Of a stretch of 64,000 nucleotides of DNA, positions 44,760-53,690 are shown piece after piece. Made by a program: the position numbers and the translations under genes. Origin of the DNA: Halomonas sp. KAO (GTDB lineage: Bacteria > Pseudomonadota > Gammaproteobacteria > Pseudomonadales > Halomonadaceae); assembly GCF_015595025.1 (NCBI RefSeq), contig NZ_JADNRL010000037.1:190619-254618 (forward strand), read 5' to 3'. The notes beneath the pieces are model-generated. The model searched no databases, had not been told where the DNA came from, and saw nothing but the letters and a program-made list of their open reading frames with translations. Numbering within the stretch: the stretch's first letter is position 1; every line of letters begins with the position of its first letter.

Positions 44760-46247
44760 TCAGGGTTCGCAGCTGGCGGTGTGCCGCAGGCGCAGCCGGT
44801 TGCGCAGGCGGCGCGCCAGGATATCCACGCCGATATTGAGCAGGGCGGTGATCAGGATCAGGATCATCGCCCGGTCGAAGCGGATCTCCTGGATGGCGCT
44901 GTCGACATGGAAGCCCAGGGTGGCGATGCCGAGGATGCCGAGGATGGCGGTCTCGCGCATGATGATCTCCCAGCGGTAGAACAGCAGGGCCAGGAAGGGC
45001 CCGTAGAGTCGCGGCGTCAACTCGAAGGCGTAGCGCTCGATGCCGTGGGGAGCGTCGGCGCGCAGCGTGATCGCGTTGCTGCGCTGGCCCACCAGGTGGC
45101 CGATGATGCCGCCGTTGTGGATCGCCAGCGCCACCACCGCCGGCAGCATCGACGGGCCCCACAGCTGCAGCAGGATAAAGGCCAGCAGGTATTCCGGGGT
45201 CGAGCGCAGGACCACCAGCACGCCGTGACCCAGCGCACCGCGTATCCGGCCGCTGGCGTGGCGTCCCGTGAAGTGCTGCGAGACCAGCGGATAGAGCATG
45301 AGCGCCAGCAGCCCCGTCGCCACCAGGGCGATCTGGGTCAGCAGCAGGGTGTTCCAGATGCCCGGCAGCGCCTCGTCGACCAGCAGCTCCCCCAGCCAGG
45401 GGAGGAGCCCGGCGAGCCCCTCGCCCTGGCGCAGAGGCTCGGGAACGATATCCTCGGTGAAGAAGCGTGAGACGCTCTGCCAGCGAATCGGCAGGCCGTC
45501 GCCGAGCATGAAGGGGGCGGCCAGCAGGTAGAGCGGCAGCAGGCGCGGGCGGGCCCAGAGCCTGAGGGTGCCGATCAGTCCATAGAACAGCAGCAGCAGC
45601 GCACCCACCGTGGTGTAGTGTCCCTGGGCGAACGAGGACTCGAGGTAGAAACCCAGGGTGGGCATGCCCACGAAGCCCAGCACGGCGCTGGAGCGCAGGC
45701 CGCACTCCAGCCGGTAGGCGGTGTAGGTCGCCAGGTGGGGCCAGGCCTGGCTGAAACGGCTGTAGAGGAGGGCCGAGACCCTGCCGCTGCCGTGGGGGAT
45801 CACCTTCGACGGCTGGGGGTCGCTCTCGTCGAGAATCTCGGCATACACCTTGGCGAAGATGCCTGCATAGGGAATGGCGATGGCGAGCACCCCGGTCAGC
45901 GGGTGCAGACCGAAGAACTGCAGGAAGATCAGCGCCCAGAACAGCTCGTGAATGGCGCGGATAAAGGCGCAGCTGGTGCGCACCGCGCGATGCTGAAACA
46001 GCAGCGCCAGCAGCAGGCCCGCCGCGGCGCCTGCCCCCACTCCGACGAAGGCAAAGGCCAGGGTGCGCACGACCGCCGTGCCGAGATAGTCCACCGCCGT
46101 GAAATCCGGTCGCGCCAGCCCCTGCAGCAGGCGGCCCAGCTCCGCCCAGGGGGCGTGGGCGCTGATCTGGAGGTCGGCCAGGGCGAGGCAGACGAGGGCC
46201 AGCGCAACGAAGCCCAGGCTGGTGCGTACGGTTTTCGATCGCCACAT
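44760..46247 (-). CDS. Phosphonate-type ABC transporter permease, fused double PhnE
   Basis: A 495-aa membrane protein holding two PhnE-like halves. Half one (about residues 55-235) has FIRAIHELFWALIFLQFFGLHPLTGVLAIAIPYAGIFAKVYAEILDE. Half two (about 285-480) has VVLRSTPEYLLAFILLQLWGPSMLPAVVALAIHNGGIIGHL. Each carries the loop that contacts the ATPase, so one polypeptide probably replaces the permease dimer. It begins 2 bp after the ATPase gene stop. The ligand is unknown: phosphonate, phosphite or another oxyanion such as selenate. Confidence 0.88.
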   Translation of the reverse strand: MWRSKTVRTSLGFVALALVCLALADLQISAHAPWAELGRLLQGLARPDFTAVDYLGTAVVRTLAFAFVGVGAGAAAGLLLALLFQHRAVRTSCAFIRAIHELFWALIFLQFFGLHPLTGVLAIAIPYAGIFAKVYAEILDESDPQPSKVIPHGSGRVSALLYSRFSQAWPHLATYTAYRLECGLRSSAVLGFVGMPTLGFYLESSFAQGHYTTVGALLLLFYGLIGTLRLWARPRLLPLYLLAAPFMLGDGLPIRWQSVSRFFTEDIVPEPLRQGEGLAGLLPWLGELLVDEALPGIWNTLLLTQIALVATGLLALMLYPLVSQHFTGRHASGRIRGALGHGVLVVLRSTPEYLLAFILLQLWGPSMLPAVVALAIHNGGIIGHLVGQRSNAITLRADAPHGIERYAFELTPRLYGPFLALLFYRWEIIMRETAILGILGIATLGFHVDSAIQEIRFDRAMILILITALLNIGVDILARRLRNRLRLRHTASCEP

Positions 46248-46249
46248 GG

Positions 46250-46906
46250 TCAGTAGAGCACCAGCAGATCCCGGGCGCTCAATCGGTGGCTGGCCTCGTC
46301 CAGGGCGATCCTGCCATCGGCGATGCCCACGACCCGGTCGGTGAAGCGCAGGGCCAGCTCCACGTCGTGCAGGGCCACCACCGAGGTGGGATAGGCCTCG
46401 CCCAGCGCGGCCAGCACCCGCTCGGCCAGCGGGCCGTCGAGCGCCGATATCGGTTCGTCGGCCAGCAGCAGGTCGCCCCGCTGATGGAGCGCGCGGGCGG
46501 CCGCGACGCGCTGGCTCTGGCCACCGGAGAGCTCGCCGACCGCGGCCCAGCACTTGTCGGCGATATCCAAGCGTTCGAGCAGTGGCATGATGGCGTCGAT
46601 ATCACGGCGGAAGGGGCGCGCCAGGGTAATCAGGTTGTACCAGGTGGGGTGCCGGGCGAGTCCGCCCATATAGACGTTGTGGAACACGCTCAGCGAGGGT
46701 ACCAGGCCCAGCTGCTGGGGCATCAGGGCGGCACCGTGATGGCGCCAGCGCTGCTGCATGACACCCAGCAGCGTCGACTTGCCGGCGCCGCTCCTGCCCA
46801 CCAGGGCGACGCGTTCGCCGCGGGCAAGCGTCAGATCGAGCGGGCCGATCACGCGCTCCCCGCCGTAATCGGCCACCACATCCGTGAGAGCCAGCGAGGT
46901 CATCAA
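46250..46906 (-). CDS. ABC transporter ATP-binding protein, PhnC-like
   Basis: A 218-aa ATPase. Walker A GRSGAGKST is near residue 38, the signature ELSGGQSQRVAAARAL near 123, and Walker B LLLADEPIS follows, then the ALHDVELAL switch. The region MPQQLGLVPSLSVFHNVYMGGL resembles PhnC. It overlaps the binding-protein gene by 4 bp (46903-46906). Confidence 0.92.
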   Translation of the reverse strand: MMTSLALTDVVADYGGERVIGPLDLTLARGERVALVGRSGAGKSTLLGVMQQRWRHHGAALMPQQLGLVPSLSVFHNVYMGGLARHPTWYNLITLARPFRRDIDAIMPLLERLDIADKCWAAVGELSGGQSQRVAAARALHQRGDLLLADEPISALDGPLAERVLAALGEAYPTSVVALHDVELALRFTDRVVGIADGRIALDEASHRLSARDLLVLY

Positions 46907-47769
46907 TCGAGGATGTCGAGCTGCTGGCCGACCTGACGGATGATCTCGTAGTCGTCATTGCCCACCGGGATAAAGCCGGAGCGCGGGAAGCTCTCCAGCA
47001 GGGCGGGATCCTCCATGCCGAGCAGCGCCTGCTGGACGCGGTCGGCGAAGCCCTCGCCGAAGCGCTCGTCGACATCACCGCGAATCGTCCACTGGTAATC
47101 GGGATAGGCCGGGGTCTTCCATACCACCCTGACGCTGTCGGTATCGATATTGCCGGCGTCGAGCTCGTTCTCCCACACGGTGTAGTTGAGGGCCCCCAGC
47201 TGGTAGGCGCCGGAGGCGACCAGCGAGGCGGTGCGGCTGTGGTTGCCGCTGAAGCCGACGCGGGAGAAGAGCTCCTCCGGGGCCTCGCCGAAGGCCTCGC
47301 GCAGGTAGTGTTCGGGCATCAGGCGTCCGGAGGTGGAGCCCTTGGCGCCGAAGGTGAAGGTCATGTCGCGCATGGCTTCGACCAGCCCCGCGTCCTCTTC
47401 CAGGCCGGTGCTCTCGTGGGCGATGAAGTAGGTCCGGAACTCGGCATCCTCGACCCCCTGGGCCAGGGCCCGGGAGCCGGGCACGCGCTCGCGGGCCTGG
47501 ACGCCCGAGAGCCCGCCGAACCAGGCCAGCTGCACCTGGTCGTTGCGAAAGGCGGTGACCGCCGCGGCGTAGGACTTCACCGGCACGAAGCGTACCTCGA
47601 CCTCGAGCTCGTCGGCGAGATAGTCGGCGACCTTCTGGAAGCGCTGCTGCAGGCGTGTCTCGTCCTCGTCGGGAATGGCGGTGAACACGAAGGGAGCGGC
47701 AGCGGCAAGAGGAGCGGCAAACAGCAGCGGCAGAGCCACGGGCAGCACGCGGGCGAGGCGTCGGAGCAT
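46903..47769 (-). CDS. PhnD-family periplasmic binding protein (phosphonate/oxyanion, possibly selenate)
   Basis: A 288-aa binding protein with a signal peptide (ARVLPVALPLLFAAPLAAAAP). The mature start FVFTAIPDEDETRLQQRFQKVADYLADEL and FRNDQVQLAWFGGLSGVQARERVPGSRAL are typical of the PhnD superfamily. Close relatives are named putative selenate-binding proteins, from gene context rather than direct tests as far as I know. ATG 47769 is preferred; the upstream in-frame start at 47880 lacks a signal. A terminator hairpin separates it from the molybdoenzyme operon just upstream. Confidence 0.85.
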   Translation of the reverse strand: MLRRLARVLPVALPLLFAAPLAAAAPFVFTAIPDEDETRLQQRFQKVADYLADELEVEVRFVPVKSYAAAVTAFRNDQVQLAWFGGLSGVQARERVPGSRALAQGVEDAEFRTYFIAHESTGLEEDAGLVEAMRDMTFTFGAKGSTSGRLMPEHYLREAFGEAPEELFSRVGFSGNHSRTASLVASGAYQLGALNYTVWENELDAGNIDTDSVRVVWKTPAYPDYQWTIRGDVDERFGEGFADRVQQALLGMEDPALLESFPRSGFIPVGNDDYEIIRQVGQQLDILD

Positions 47770-47810
47770 GGGGGTGTCCTGGTCGGAAATGGTCCGTTGC
47801 CATGATACCG

Positions 47811-47846
47811 AAAAAACGCCGGGCGTCCGATGTCGGTGCGCCCGGC
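47811..47846 (-). terminator. Rho-independent terminator after the ttrA-like gene
   Basis: On the minus strand an 8-bp perfect stem (gccgggcg 47818-47825 and cgcccggc 47839-47846) is followed within two bases by six Ts (47811-47816). It would end the BCA transcript 59 bp after the stop, leaving about 40 bp for a promoter of the ABC transporter genes unless read-through feeds them. Confidence 0.75.
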
Positions 47847-47904
47847 TATCGGGTCGAGTGCATGGGGCGGCGCTTCGCACTCGGGAAGGATGAAGCGCCG
47901 TTCC

Positions 47905-50900
47905 TCAGGCCTCGATACGGGAAACCCGGATCGGCAGGCCCTGACGCACGGAGGCGCCGCTGACGCCCTCGAGCCAGGTGCCGGCGACCTCGCGAGTCGG
48001 GTCGGCGAAGCCCAGATCGTTGATGTTGACGCCGGCGCCGACCCATTCATTGCCGGAGAAGGCTTCGCCGTCGATGAGGTGCTGGCTGGCGCCCAGCTCG
48101 GTGTGACCGTAGCTGTGCTCGATGCCCAGGGCCCCCTTCATCACGCCGTCGCTGACCAGCGCGAGGGCGGTCAGCGCGCCGCCGGGGCTTTCGATGCGCA
48201 CCGTATCGCCATGCTGGATACCGTGACGAGCCGCGTCCTCGCTATGCAGCAGCACCGGGTTGTAGGGCTTGATCATGCGCAACCGCTCCAGTCCGATGGC
48301 GTAGGAGTTCATGATGTTGGACTTGTAGGAGAACGCCAGCAGCGGCCACTCCTCCTCCGGGTAGACCTCGCGCATCAGACGCCCGTCGGACATCTCGGCC
48401 TTCTGGAAACGGGGGGTGCCGGCCAGGCGCTCGCCGGTCTGGCTGTTGAAGGCGGTACCCACCTTGGGGTTGTAGACACACAGGGGCCGCGACCAGGCGT
48501 GGCCAAGCTTCTTGTCGCCCTTGTAGGCGGCGCTGTGTTCTTCGAAACGCCCGCCCCGGGCATAGAGATAGGCCACCGGACCGCGCTCGTTCTCCGGCAG
48601 GGTGCGCTCGAGCTTGCCGAGCAGTGGCTCGATGCCGCCATGCCGGATATCGCTGTCGCTCGCCGCGGGAAGGGGTTCGCCCTGGTAGGCGATATTGGCC
48701 GCCGCGCGCAGGAAGAAGTCCTCGGCGCGGTTGAGCGGATGTAGCCTGCCCCCGGCGTCGGGGATCGCCTTGTCACCGAAGCCGGGCAGTCCCAGCCGTT
48801 TTGCCGCGGCGATGAAGAAACTCTCCATGCTGACCGGCTCGCCCTCCGCGGTCTTCTGCTGACGCGGCTCGACGATGGGCCAGCAGGCGGTGGTCATCCT
48901 GGTCAGGGTGCCGCTCCAGGCGCCGGTAAAGCCCCACACCTCGTACATCACCGAGTCCGGCACGATGTAGTCGGCATAGCGGCTGGTCTCGTTGATGAAA
49001 CCGTCGATGGCCACGTAAAGTCCCAGGTTGCGCGGGTCCTTGAGCTTTTCGCCGATGGTGCTCTCGAGACCGGCCTGGCCGTAGAGGGGGTTGGCCATGC
49101 AGCCGATCACCGCCTTGATCCTGTAGGGGTAGCCATCCAGCGCCGAGGAGAGCTGCTCGGTGAGGATGGGTGGTGCCAGGGAGCGCCACGGCGCCTTGGC
49201 CGGGTAGGGGTTCTCGCCGGCGGCCACCTTGCGTTTGTACTCCGAGGTGTTCTCGTAGGCAAAGCGGCTGCGCGACACGAACACGCCCTTGGGCCCGCGC
49301 TTGCCGGGGAAATCCGACAGGTCATAGCGCGGGCCGCTGCCGGTGCCGTTGAACTTGCCACCGCCCAGGGCGGCGCCGCCCTGACGGTTGAAGCTGCCCG
49401 CCAGCAGATTGAGCATCATGATGCCGTAGGCGCCGTAGAAGCCGGTGGCATTCATCATGCCGCCGTGAGTGTCGACCACGGCGTCACGGCCATAGGCGGC
49501 GAAGCGCTCGGCGATACGCTGAATGAGGCGGGCATCAATGCCGCAATGGTCGGCGTACTCCTCCAGGCTGTATTCGTTGGCGGCGTCGCGCAGCTTGGTC
49601 AGGCTGCTCTTGACCCGGAGAGTGCCATCCGGGCCCTCGATGTCACGCTCGACGAACAGCGTCGCCCTGCGCACCTCGGCGCTGGGCTTGAGCTCGCCGT
49701 CGGCGTCCACCACCACCAGGTCGTCGGCGTCGCTGTCGGCTTCGGCTCGGCCCAGGTCGGAGAGGCGCAGGAAGTGGCCCCGGCGCGGATGTCCGTCGGT
49801 CTCGATCACCAGATGAGTGGCGTTGGTATGGCCGTTCTCGTTGGCAGCCTCGGCGGCCTGAGGGCTGGGGATGGCCAGATAATCGGCGGCGTAGGCCTCA
49901 TGCTCGATCAGCCACTGGATCATGGCCATGGCGAAGGCAGTGTCACTGGCCGGGCGAATCGGCACCCAGCGGCTGCGCTCGCCGGCGGCATGCGATGCCG
50001 CCGCGTTGAGGCCCGGGTCGATGACGATATAGTCCAGGCTGCCGGTGGAGCGCGCCTCGGCCAGCAGCCGGCCCTGGCGCTTGAAGGGGTTGCCCGCCTG
50101 GCTGGGTGCGGTGCCGATGAACAGGGCAAACCTGGCGTTGGTGTAGTCCGGCTTGACGTGCGCGTTCTTGGCCAGGTCGCCCATCAGTGCGCCGGAGCCC
50201 ATGCGAAACGCCAGGCCGCAGTAGGAGCCGTGGTGGCCGTAGTTGCGGGTGCCGAAGGCGTTGAAGGCGAAGCGCTTGAGCAGCGCCGAGCGGCCGTAGT
50301 CGGTGGCCTCCATCATCAGCAGCTGATTGGCCTTGGGGCCGTATTCGGGGTTGTCCGGGTCGATCAGCTCGTCATGGTTGTGGATGGCGCGCAGGCCGTC
50401 AACGTGGCCCTCACCGAACAGGTCCCCCCCCTCGCAGACCTCCTCGATCAGGCGCTCGAAGGAGATACGTTCCCAACGCCGCTCGCCACGGCCGCCGACC
50501 CGCTTGAGGCAGTCGGTGACTCGGTGGGGGCTGGTCATCTGGGCAATCATGGCGTTGCCCCGGGCGCAGGCGGTCGAGCGTCCGGCCAGGCCCTGCTCCT
50601 GATAGGCGCTGACGCTCTTCAGCGCATCAGCCACCGGGGTGCGCATCGGCAGGTGCGGGTCGGAGGAGAGCGGGTGATAGGGGTTGCCGATGGTACGCAG
50701 CACCTCGTCGCTCTCGTTGTCGATACGTACCCGCACGCCGCACTTGGTAGTGCAGCCGTAGCAGACGGTGAAGGCGGTGCGCTGATCGGGGTTCAGCGTC
50801 AGTTCACCGCTTTCCAGGTCAACCCGGTATTCCGGCGCCAGGGCGTTGCCGTAGATGTGATGATCCGGCTTCTCGCCGGCGCTGCCGGTCACCCCCTTGG

Positions 50901-50997
50901 CCATCTTGACCAGCGGGCCGGAGTAGCCGGCGGCGAAGGTGGCCGTGCCGCCGGCGGCGACAGCACCCTTGAGCAGACGACGACGTGACTTATCCAT
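47905..50997 (-). CDS. ttrA: Molybdopterin oxidoreductase catalytic subunit (TtrA/SrdA-like)
   Basis: A 1030-aa molybdo-bis-MGD enzyme subunit exported by Tat: SRRRLLKGAVAAGGTATFA at the start. Cys-x2-Cys-x3-Cys in TVCYGCTTKCGVRV plus the later STACARGNA bind an Fe-S cluster. SYCGLAFRMGSG probably supplies a cysteine molybdenum ligand, as in tetrathionate, arsenate and SrdA-type selenate reductases. It is the last gene of B-C-A, the order of both ttrBCA (tetrathionate) and srdBCA (selenate). Its start overlaps the NrfD-like gene by 8 bp. The electron acceptor cannot be settled from sequence; thiosulfate, selenate or arsenate remain options. Confidence 0.87.
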   Translation of the reverse strand: MDKSRRRLLKGAVAAGGTATFAAGYSGPLVKMAKGVTGSAGEKPDHHIYGNALAPEYRVDLESGELTLNPDQRTAFTVCYGCTTKCGVRVRIDNESDEVLRTIGNPYHPLSSDPHLPMRTPVADALKSVSAYQEQGLAGRSTACARGNAMIAQMTSPHRVTDCLKRVGGRGERRWERISFERLIEEVCEGGDLFGEGHVDGLRAIHNHDELIDPDNPEYGPKANQLLMMEATDYGRSALLKRFAFNAFGTRNYGHHGSYCGLAFRMGSGALMGDLAKNAHVKPDYTNARFALFIGTAPSQAGNPFKRQGRLLAEARSTGSLDYIVIDPGLNAAASHAAGERSRWVPIRPASDTAFAMAMIQWLIEHEAYAADYLAIPSPQAAEAANENGHTNATHLVIETDGHPRRGHFLRLSDLGRAEADSDADDLVVVDADGELKPSAEVRRATLFVERDIEGPDGTLRVKSSLTKLRDAANEYSLEEYADHCGIDARLIQRIAERFAAYGRDAVVDTHGGMMNATGFYGAYGIMMLNLLAGSFNRQGGAALGGGKFNGTGSGPRYDLSDFPGKRGPKGVFVSRSRFAYENTSEYKRKVAAGENPYPAKAPWRSLAPPILTEQLSSALDGYPYRIKAVIGCMANPLYGQAGLESTIGEKLKDPRNLGLYVAIDGFINETSRYADYIVPDSVMYEVWGFTGAWSGTLTRMTTACWPIVEPRQQKTAEGEPVSMESFFIAAAKRLGLPGFGDKAIPDAGGRLHPLNRAEDFFLRAAANIAYQGEPLPAASDSDIRHGGIEPLLGKLERTLPENERGPVAYLYARGGRFEEHSAAYKGDKKLGHAWSRPLCVYNPKVGTAFNSQTGERLAGTPRFQKAEMSDGRLMREVYPEEEWPLLAFSYKSNIMNSYAIGLERLRMIKPYNPVLLHSEDAARHGIQHGDTVRIESPGGALTALALVSDGVMKGALGIEHSYGHTELGASQHLIDGEAFSGNEWVGAGVNINDLGFADPTREVAGTWLEGVSGASVRQGLPIRVSRIEA

Positions 50998-52171
50998 GGC
51001 TGGGGGCTCCTTCGGATGATGCGGAGATGGGAGTGGCCTCGGGCGCGGTGGCGACAGGCTCTGCCTGCGGGTCGCTGGAGGCCTCGCGCCAGGGCACGAA
51101 CAGGTCGATCAGCAGTACGGCAGTCAGCCACAGGCCGAAGATGCCGATGATGCCGAGCAGGCCGTAGGAGCCGAAGGCGACGTGATAATCGTGGAAGCCG
51201 GCGCTGTTGCGGGCCACGGTCTGGACGTTCATCAGTACCACCCAGCGGAACATCCAGGCGACGTGCAGGGCCAGCAGGCCGAGAATCCAGCCCATGGCCT
51301 TGCGGCGCGTTGGTGAGCGGCGCATGACGAAGGCCAGGGTGGCCAGCAGTACACCGGCGATGCCGCCTTCGATGGCGGTGCTGCGCCAGGCGGCGCTCTG
51401 GCTGACCGAATCCAGCGCGGCGGCCACCGAACCCGAGACGGCGTTGACGCCGTCGAGGAACCAGGTCAGGGCGATGAAGCCGGTGACCACGCAGGCGCCG
51501 ACCAGGATGGCAAGCATCTGTCGGTTGGTGTCAGGGTGACGAATGGATGAGATGCGATTGAGCACCAGAACCAGGCCACAGCCACCGATCATGCCGGTGG
51601 CGACAAACATCGGCGGCAGCCAGTTGGTGTTCCACAGCGGACGCCCCTTGACGATGGCGACCTCGAATCCGGTGTAGAGCATGATACCCAGCGAGGCAAA
51701 CAACGCCCCTGCGCCGACGAGTGCGAGCACCGCACGCGGCGCCTGCCACTCGCCCCAGGCGATCCAGCCGGCCACGGTGGAGAACCAGCCATCGTCCTGG
51801 CGACTGCGTGCCTTGAGGGCGGGGCGCCAGGCCAGCCAGGCCAGCAGCACCACGGCACCCAGGTACATCGGCAGCAGGAAGCTGCCCAGCGACATCCACG
51901 ACCAGGGTGTCGGGTAACCGTAGAAGTGCCAGAAGCGCAGCGGCTGATGCAGATCGGCCAGCAGGGCAACGGGGGCCACCAGGGTAGTGGAGACACAGGC
52001 CAGCAGCGCGATGCGTGCGGTGGTCATCCACGCCTTCTTGCCCAGGATCAGCCCCGGGGCGGCCAGCCATAGCGTCGAGTAGGAGAGGGCGATCAGGAAG
52101 AAATACTGCACCGCCCAGGGGTACCAGGCGATGCCGTAGCGTGGCACGACGACCTCAGTGACCAAACTCAT
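50990..52171 (-). CDS. ttrC: NrfD/TtrC-type quinol-oxidising membrane subunit
   Basis: A 393-aa integral membrane protein with about nine helices (for example YFFLIALSYSTLWLAAPGLIL and GIMLYTGFEVAIVKGRPLWNT), of the polysulfide-reductase NrfD family. It takes electrons from the quinol pool and passes them to the Fe-S subunit. ATG 52171 is preferred; it overlaps the ttrB-like gene by 17 bp. The C-terminal tail is Pro/Ala/Glu-rich. No heme ligands were identified. Confidence 0.88.
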   Translation of the reverse strand: MSLVTEVVVPRYGIAWYPWAVQYFFLIALSYSTLWLAAPGLILGKKAWMTTARIALLACVSTTLVAPVALLADLHQPLRFWHFYGYPTPWSWMSLGSFLLPMYLGAVVLLAWLAWRPALKARSRQDDGWFSTVAGWIAWGEWQAPRAVLALVGAGALFASLGIMLYTGFEVAIVKGRPLWNTNWLPPMFVATGMIGGCGLVLVLNRISSIRHPDTNRQMLAILVGACVVTGFIALTWFLDGVNAVSGSVAAALDSVSQSAAWRSTAIEGGIAGVLLATLAFVMRRSPTRRKAMGWILGLLALHVAWMFRWVVLMNVQTVARNSAGFHDYHVAFGSYGLLGIIGIFGLWLTAVLLIDLFVPWREASSDPQAEPVATAPEATPISASSEGAPSHG

Positions 52172-52931
52172 AGCCCACCTCCTTGCCATCCATTCCCAGC
52201 ACATCCCAGATGCCCGCCTCGGCCTGGGGGCGAGTGGTGAAGCGCTCGTCCATTCCCAGGTAGAAGACCTGCGGCAGGGTGTTCTTTTCCGGTTGCAGCA
52301 CCATCAGCTCCTCGCGGTGCTTGTCGATCAGGCGGCTGATCTCGCTGTCGGGGTCTCGCATGTCGCCGATGATCCGCGCGCCGCCCACGCAGGACTCCAC
52401 GCAGGCCGGCATCAGGCCGGCTTCCAGGCGATGGGCGCAGAAGGTGCACTTGTCGGCGGTCTGGGTCTGCTCGTTGATGAAGCGGGCGTCGTAGGGGCAG
52501 GCGTTGACGCAGTAGGCGCAACCGACGCAGCGGTCGCTGTCGACCACCACGATGCCGTCCTGGCGCTGGTAGGTGGCCTGCACCGGGCAGACCGGCACGC
52601 AGGGCGGGTTCTCGCAGTGGTTGCAGAGGCGGGGCAGCATGAAGGTCGCCACCTCTCCGCTGCTCTGCTCTTCCACTTCGAACTGTGACACCACGGTGCG
52701 GAAGTTGCCCAGCGGGGCGGCATTCTCGATATGGCACGATACGGTACAGGCCTGGCAGCCGATGCACTGGCGCAGATCGATCAGCATGCCGTAGCGCTTG
52801 GTGGGGTCGCCTTCGCGACGCGGTGGCTGGTCGTTGATGCCGGCGCTGGCGACGCTTGCGAGCGGGATCAGGGCGGCCCCCGCACTCAAGCGGGCCAGCT
52901 GGCCGAGAAGGGTGCGGCGAATGGGGTCCAT
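52155..52931 (-). CDS. ttrB: Four-cluster ferredoxin subunit (TtrB-like)
   Basis: A 258-aa electron-transfer subunit carrying four [4Fe-4S] clusters. The cysteine motifs are CIGCQACTVSC, CNHCENPPCVPVCP, CVGCAYCVNACPYDAR and CTFCAHRLEAGLMPACVESC. The N-terminus MDPIRRTLLGQLARLSAGA is a Tat-like or hitchhiker signal, fitting a periplasmic complex with the TtrA-like protein. It is the first gene of the operon. A perfect FNR/ANR box lies about 100 bp upstream. Confidence 0.92.
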   Translation of the reverse strand: MDPIRRTLLGQLARLSAGAALIPLASVASAGINDQPPRREGDPTKRYGMLIDLRQCIGCQACTVSCHIENAAPLGNFRTVVSQFEVEEQSSGEVATFMLPRLCNHCENPPCVPVCPVQATYQRQDGIVVVDSDRCVGCAYCVNACPYDARFINEQTQTADKCTFCAHRLEAGLMPACVESCVGGARIIGDMRDPDSEISRLIDKHREELMVLQPEKNTLPQVFYLGMDERFTTRPQAEAGIWDVLGMDGKEVGYEFGH

Positions 52932-53024
52932 GGCGCCTCCGGTGGCTAGGTGGGGCGGGATCTTCCGCGCATGGAAAGGACAAGGCTGATACCGGAAGGC
53001 TACCCTCGGCGGAGGCGACCAGGC

Positions 53025-53038
53025 TTGATGTCGATCAA
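53025..53038 (-). promoter_or_regulatory. FNR/ANR binding box upstream of ttrBCA
   Basis: TTGAT-gtcg-ATCAA is an exact match to the FNR/ANR consensus, extended by C and G on the outside. It is centred 100 bp before the ttrB-like start, with a weak -10-like TATCAG at 52991-52986. It implies oxygen-dependent control, so the operon should be switched on when oxygen is low. Confidence 0.75.
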
Positions 53039-53123
53039 GATTTTGTTAGCAAACTCTTAATGATCGCTTAATGTTCACGCAAGGTGCTGATGTGACTAAG
53101 GTTTATTCTGACAGGGGGAGACA

Positions 53124-53153
53124 ATAAAAAACGCCCTGCGCAGGGCAGGGCGT
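53124..53153 (-). terminator. Terminator of the small HTH gene
   Basis: acgccctg (53131-53138) and cagggcgt (53146-53153) form the stem. On the minus strand it is followed by TTTTTATT. It lies 34 bp after the HTH gene stop and insulates it from ttrBCA. Confidence 0.75.
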
Positions 53154-53186
53154 TCGCTGTTCGGGGGAGGGTCATCGATCGCGTCG

Positions 53187-53465
53187 TCAGTGGGTAGCCC
53201 CCTGCTCCGTCACCGTGCGGTGGACGAGGCGTAGCTCATCGATCGAGAGGTGCTCCAGCTTCCCCGCCAGGAGGTCGCTGATCTTCTGCATCGGCAGCCC
53301 GGCGCGGCGAGCGATCTCGCGGCTGCCGAGGTCGGACACGGCGATCAGCCGGGTCACGATGCGCATGAGGCGTGTACGTTGTTCCAGGTCCCTGACATCG
53401 AGGTCAGGGCTGCTTCGCGGAGGGTCCAGGAGTTCCGCGGATCGGGACTGTCGTGCCGTGCTCAT
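53187..53465 (-). CDS. Small helix-turn-helix protein (XRE/HigA2-like)
   Basis: A 92-aa protein with one HTH: LGSREIARRAGLPMQKISDLLAGKLEHLSIDELRLVHRTV (residues 47-86). The fold resembles HigA2-type antitoxins or free-standing XRE regulators. No toxin gene lies on either side, and the gene has its own terminator. The disordered N-terminus (first 25 residues) is Ser/Pro/Arg-rich. Its target is unknown; nearby ttrBCA and the APC permease are the nearest candidates. Confidence 0.75.
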   Translation of the reverse strand: MSTARQSRSAELLDPPRSSPDLDVRDLEQRTRLMRIVTRLIAVSDLGSREIARRAGLPMQKISDLLAGKLEHLSIDELRLVHRTVTEQGATH

Positions 53466-53690
53466 GATGCTCCATTGGGCGGTTGCGACAGTGACACTAT
53501 GGCGACTCGCCGCCGTTTTTTCCAGTGTCGATTGCCTACGGCTTTGGTGGAAGGTGACGAGGGCGTTGTCGACGAATGTCTACCCCAGGAATGTGGCACG
53601 TCTATTGCTGTGAGTCGTGTGTTTCTCTATTTTGTCGACGTTAATTAAAAACAGAATTTTTTCCCCAAAACGATAACTTTCGAGGATCCC

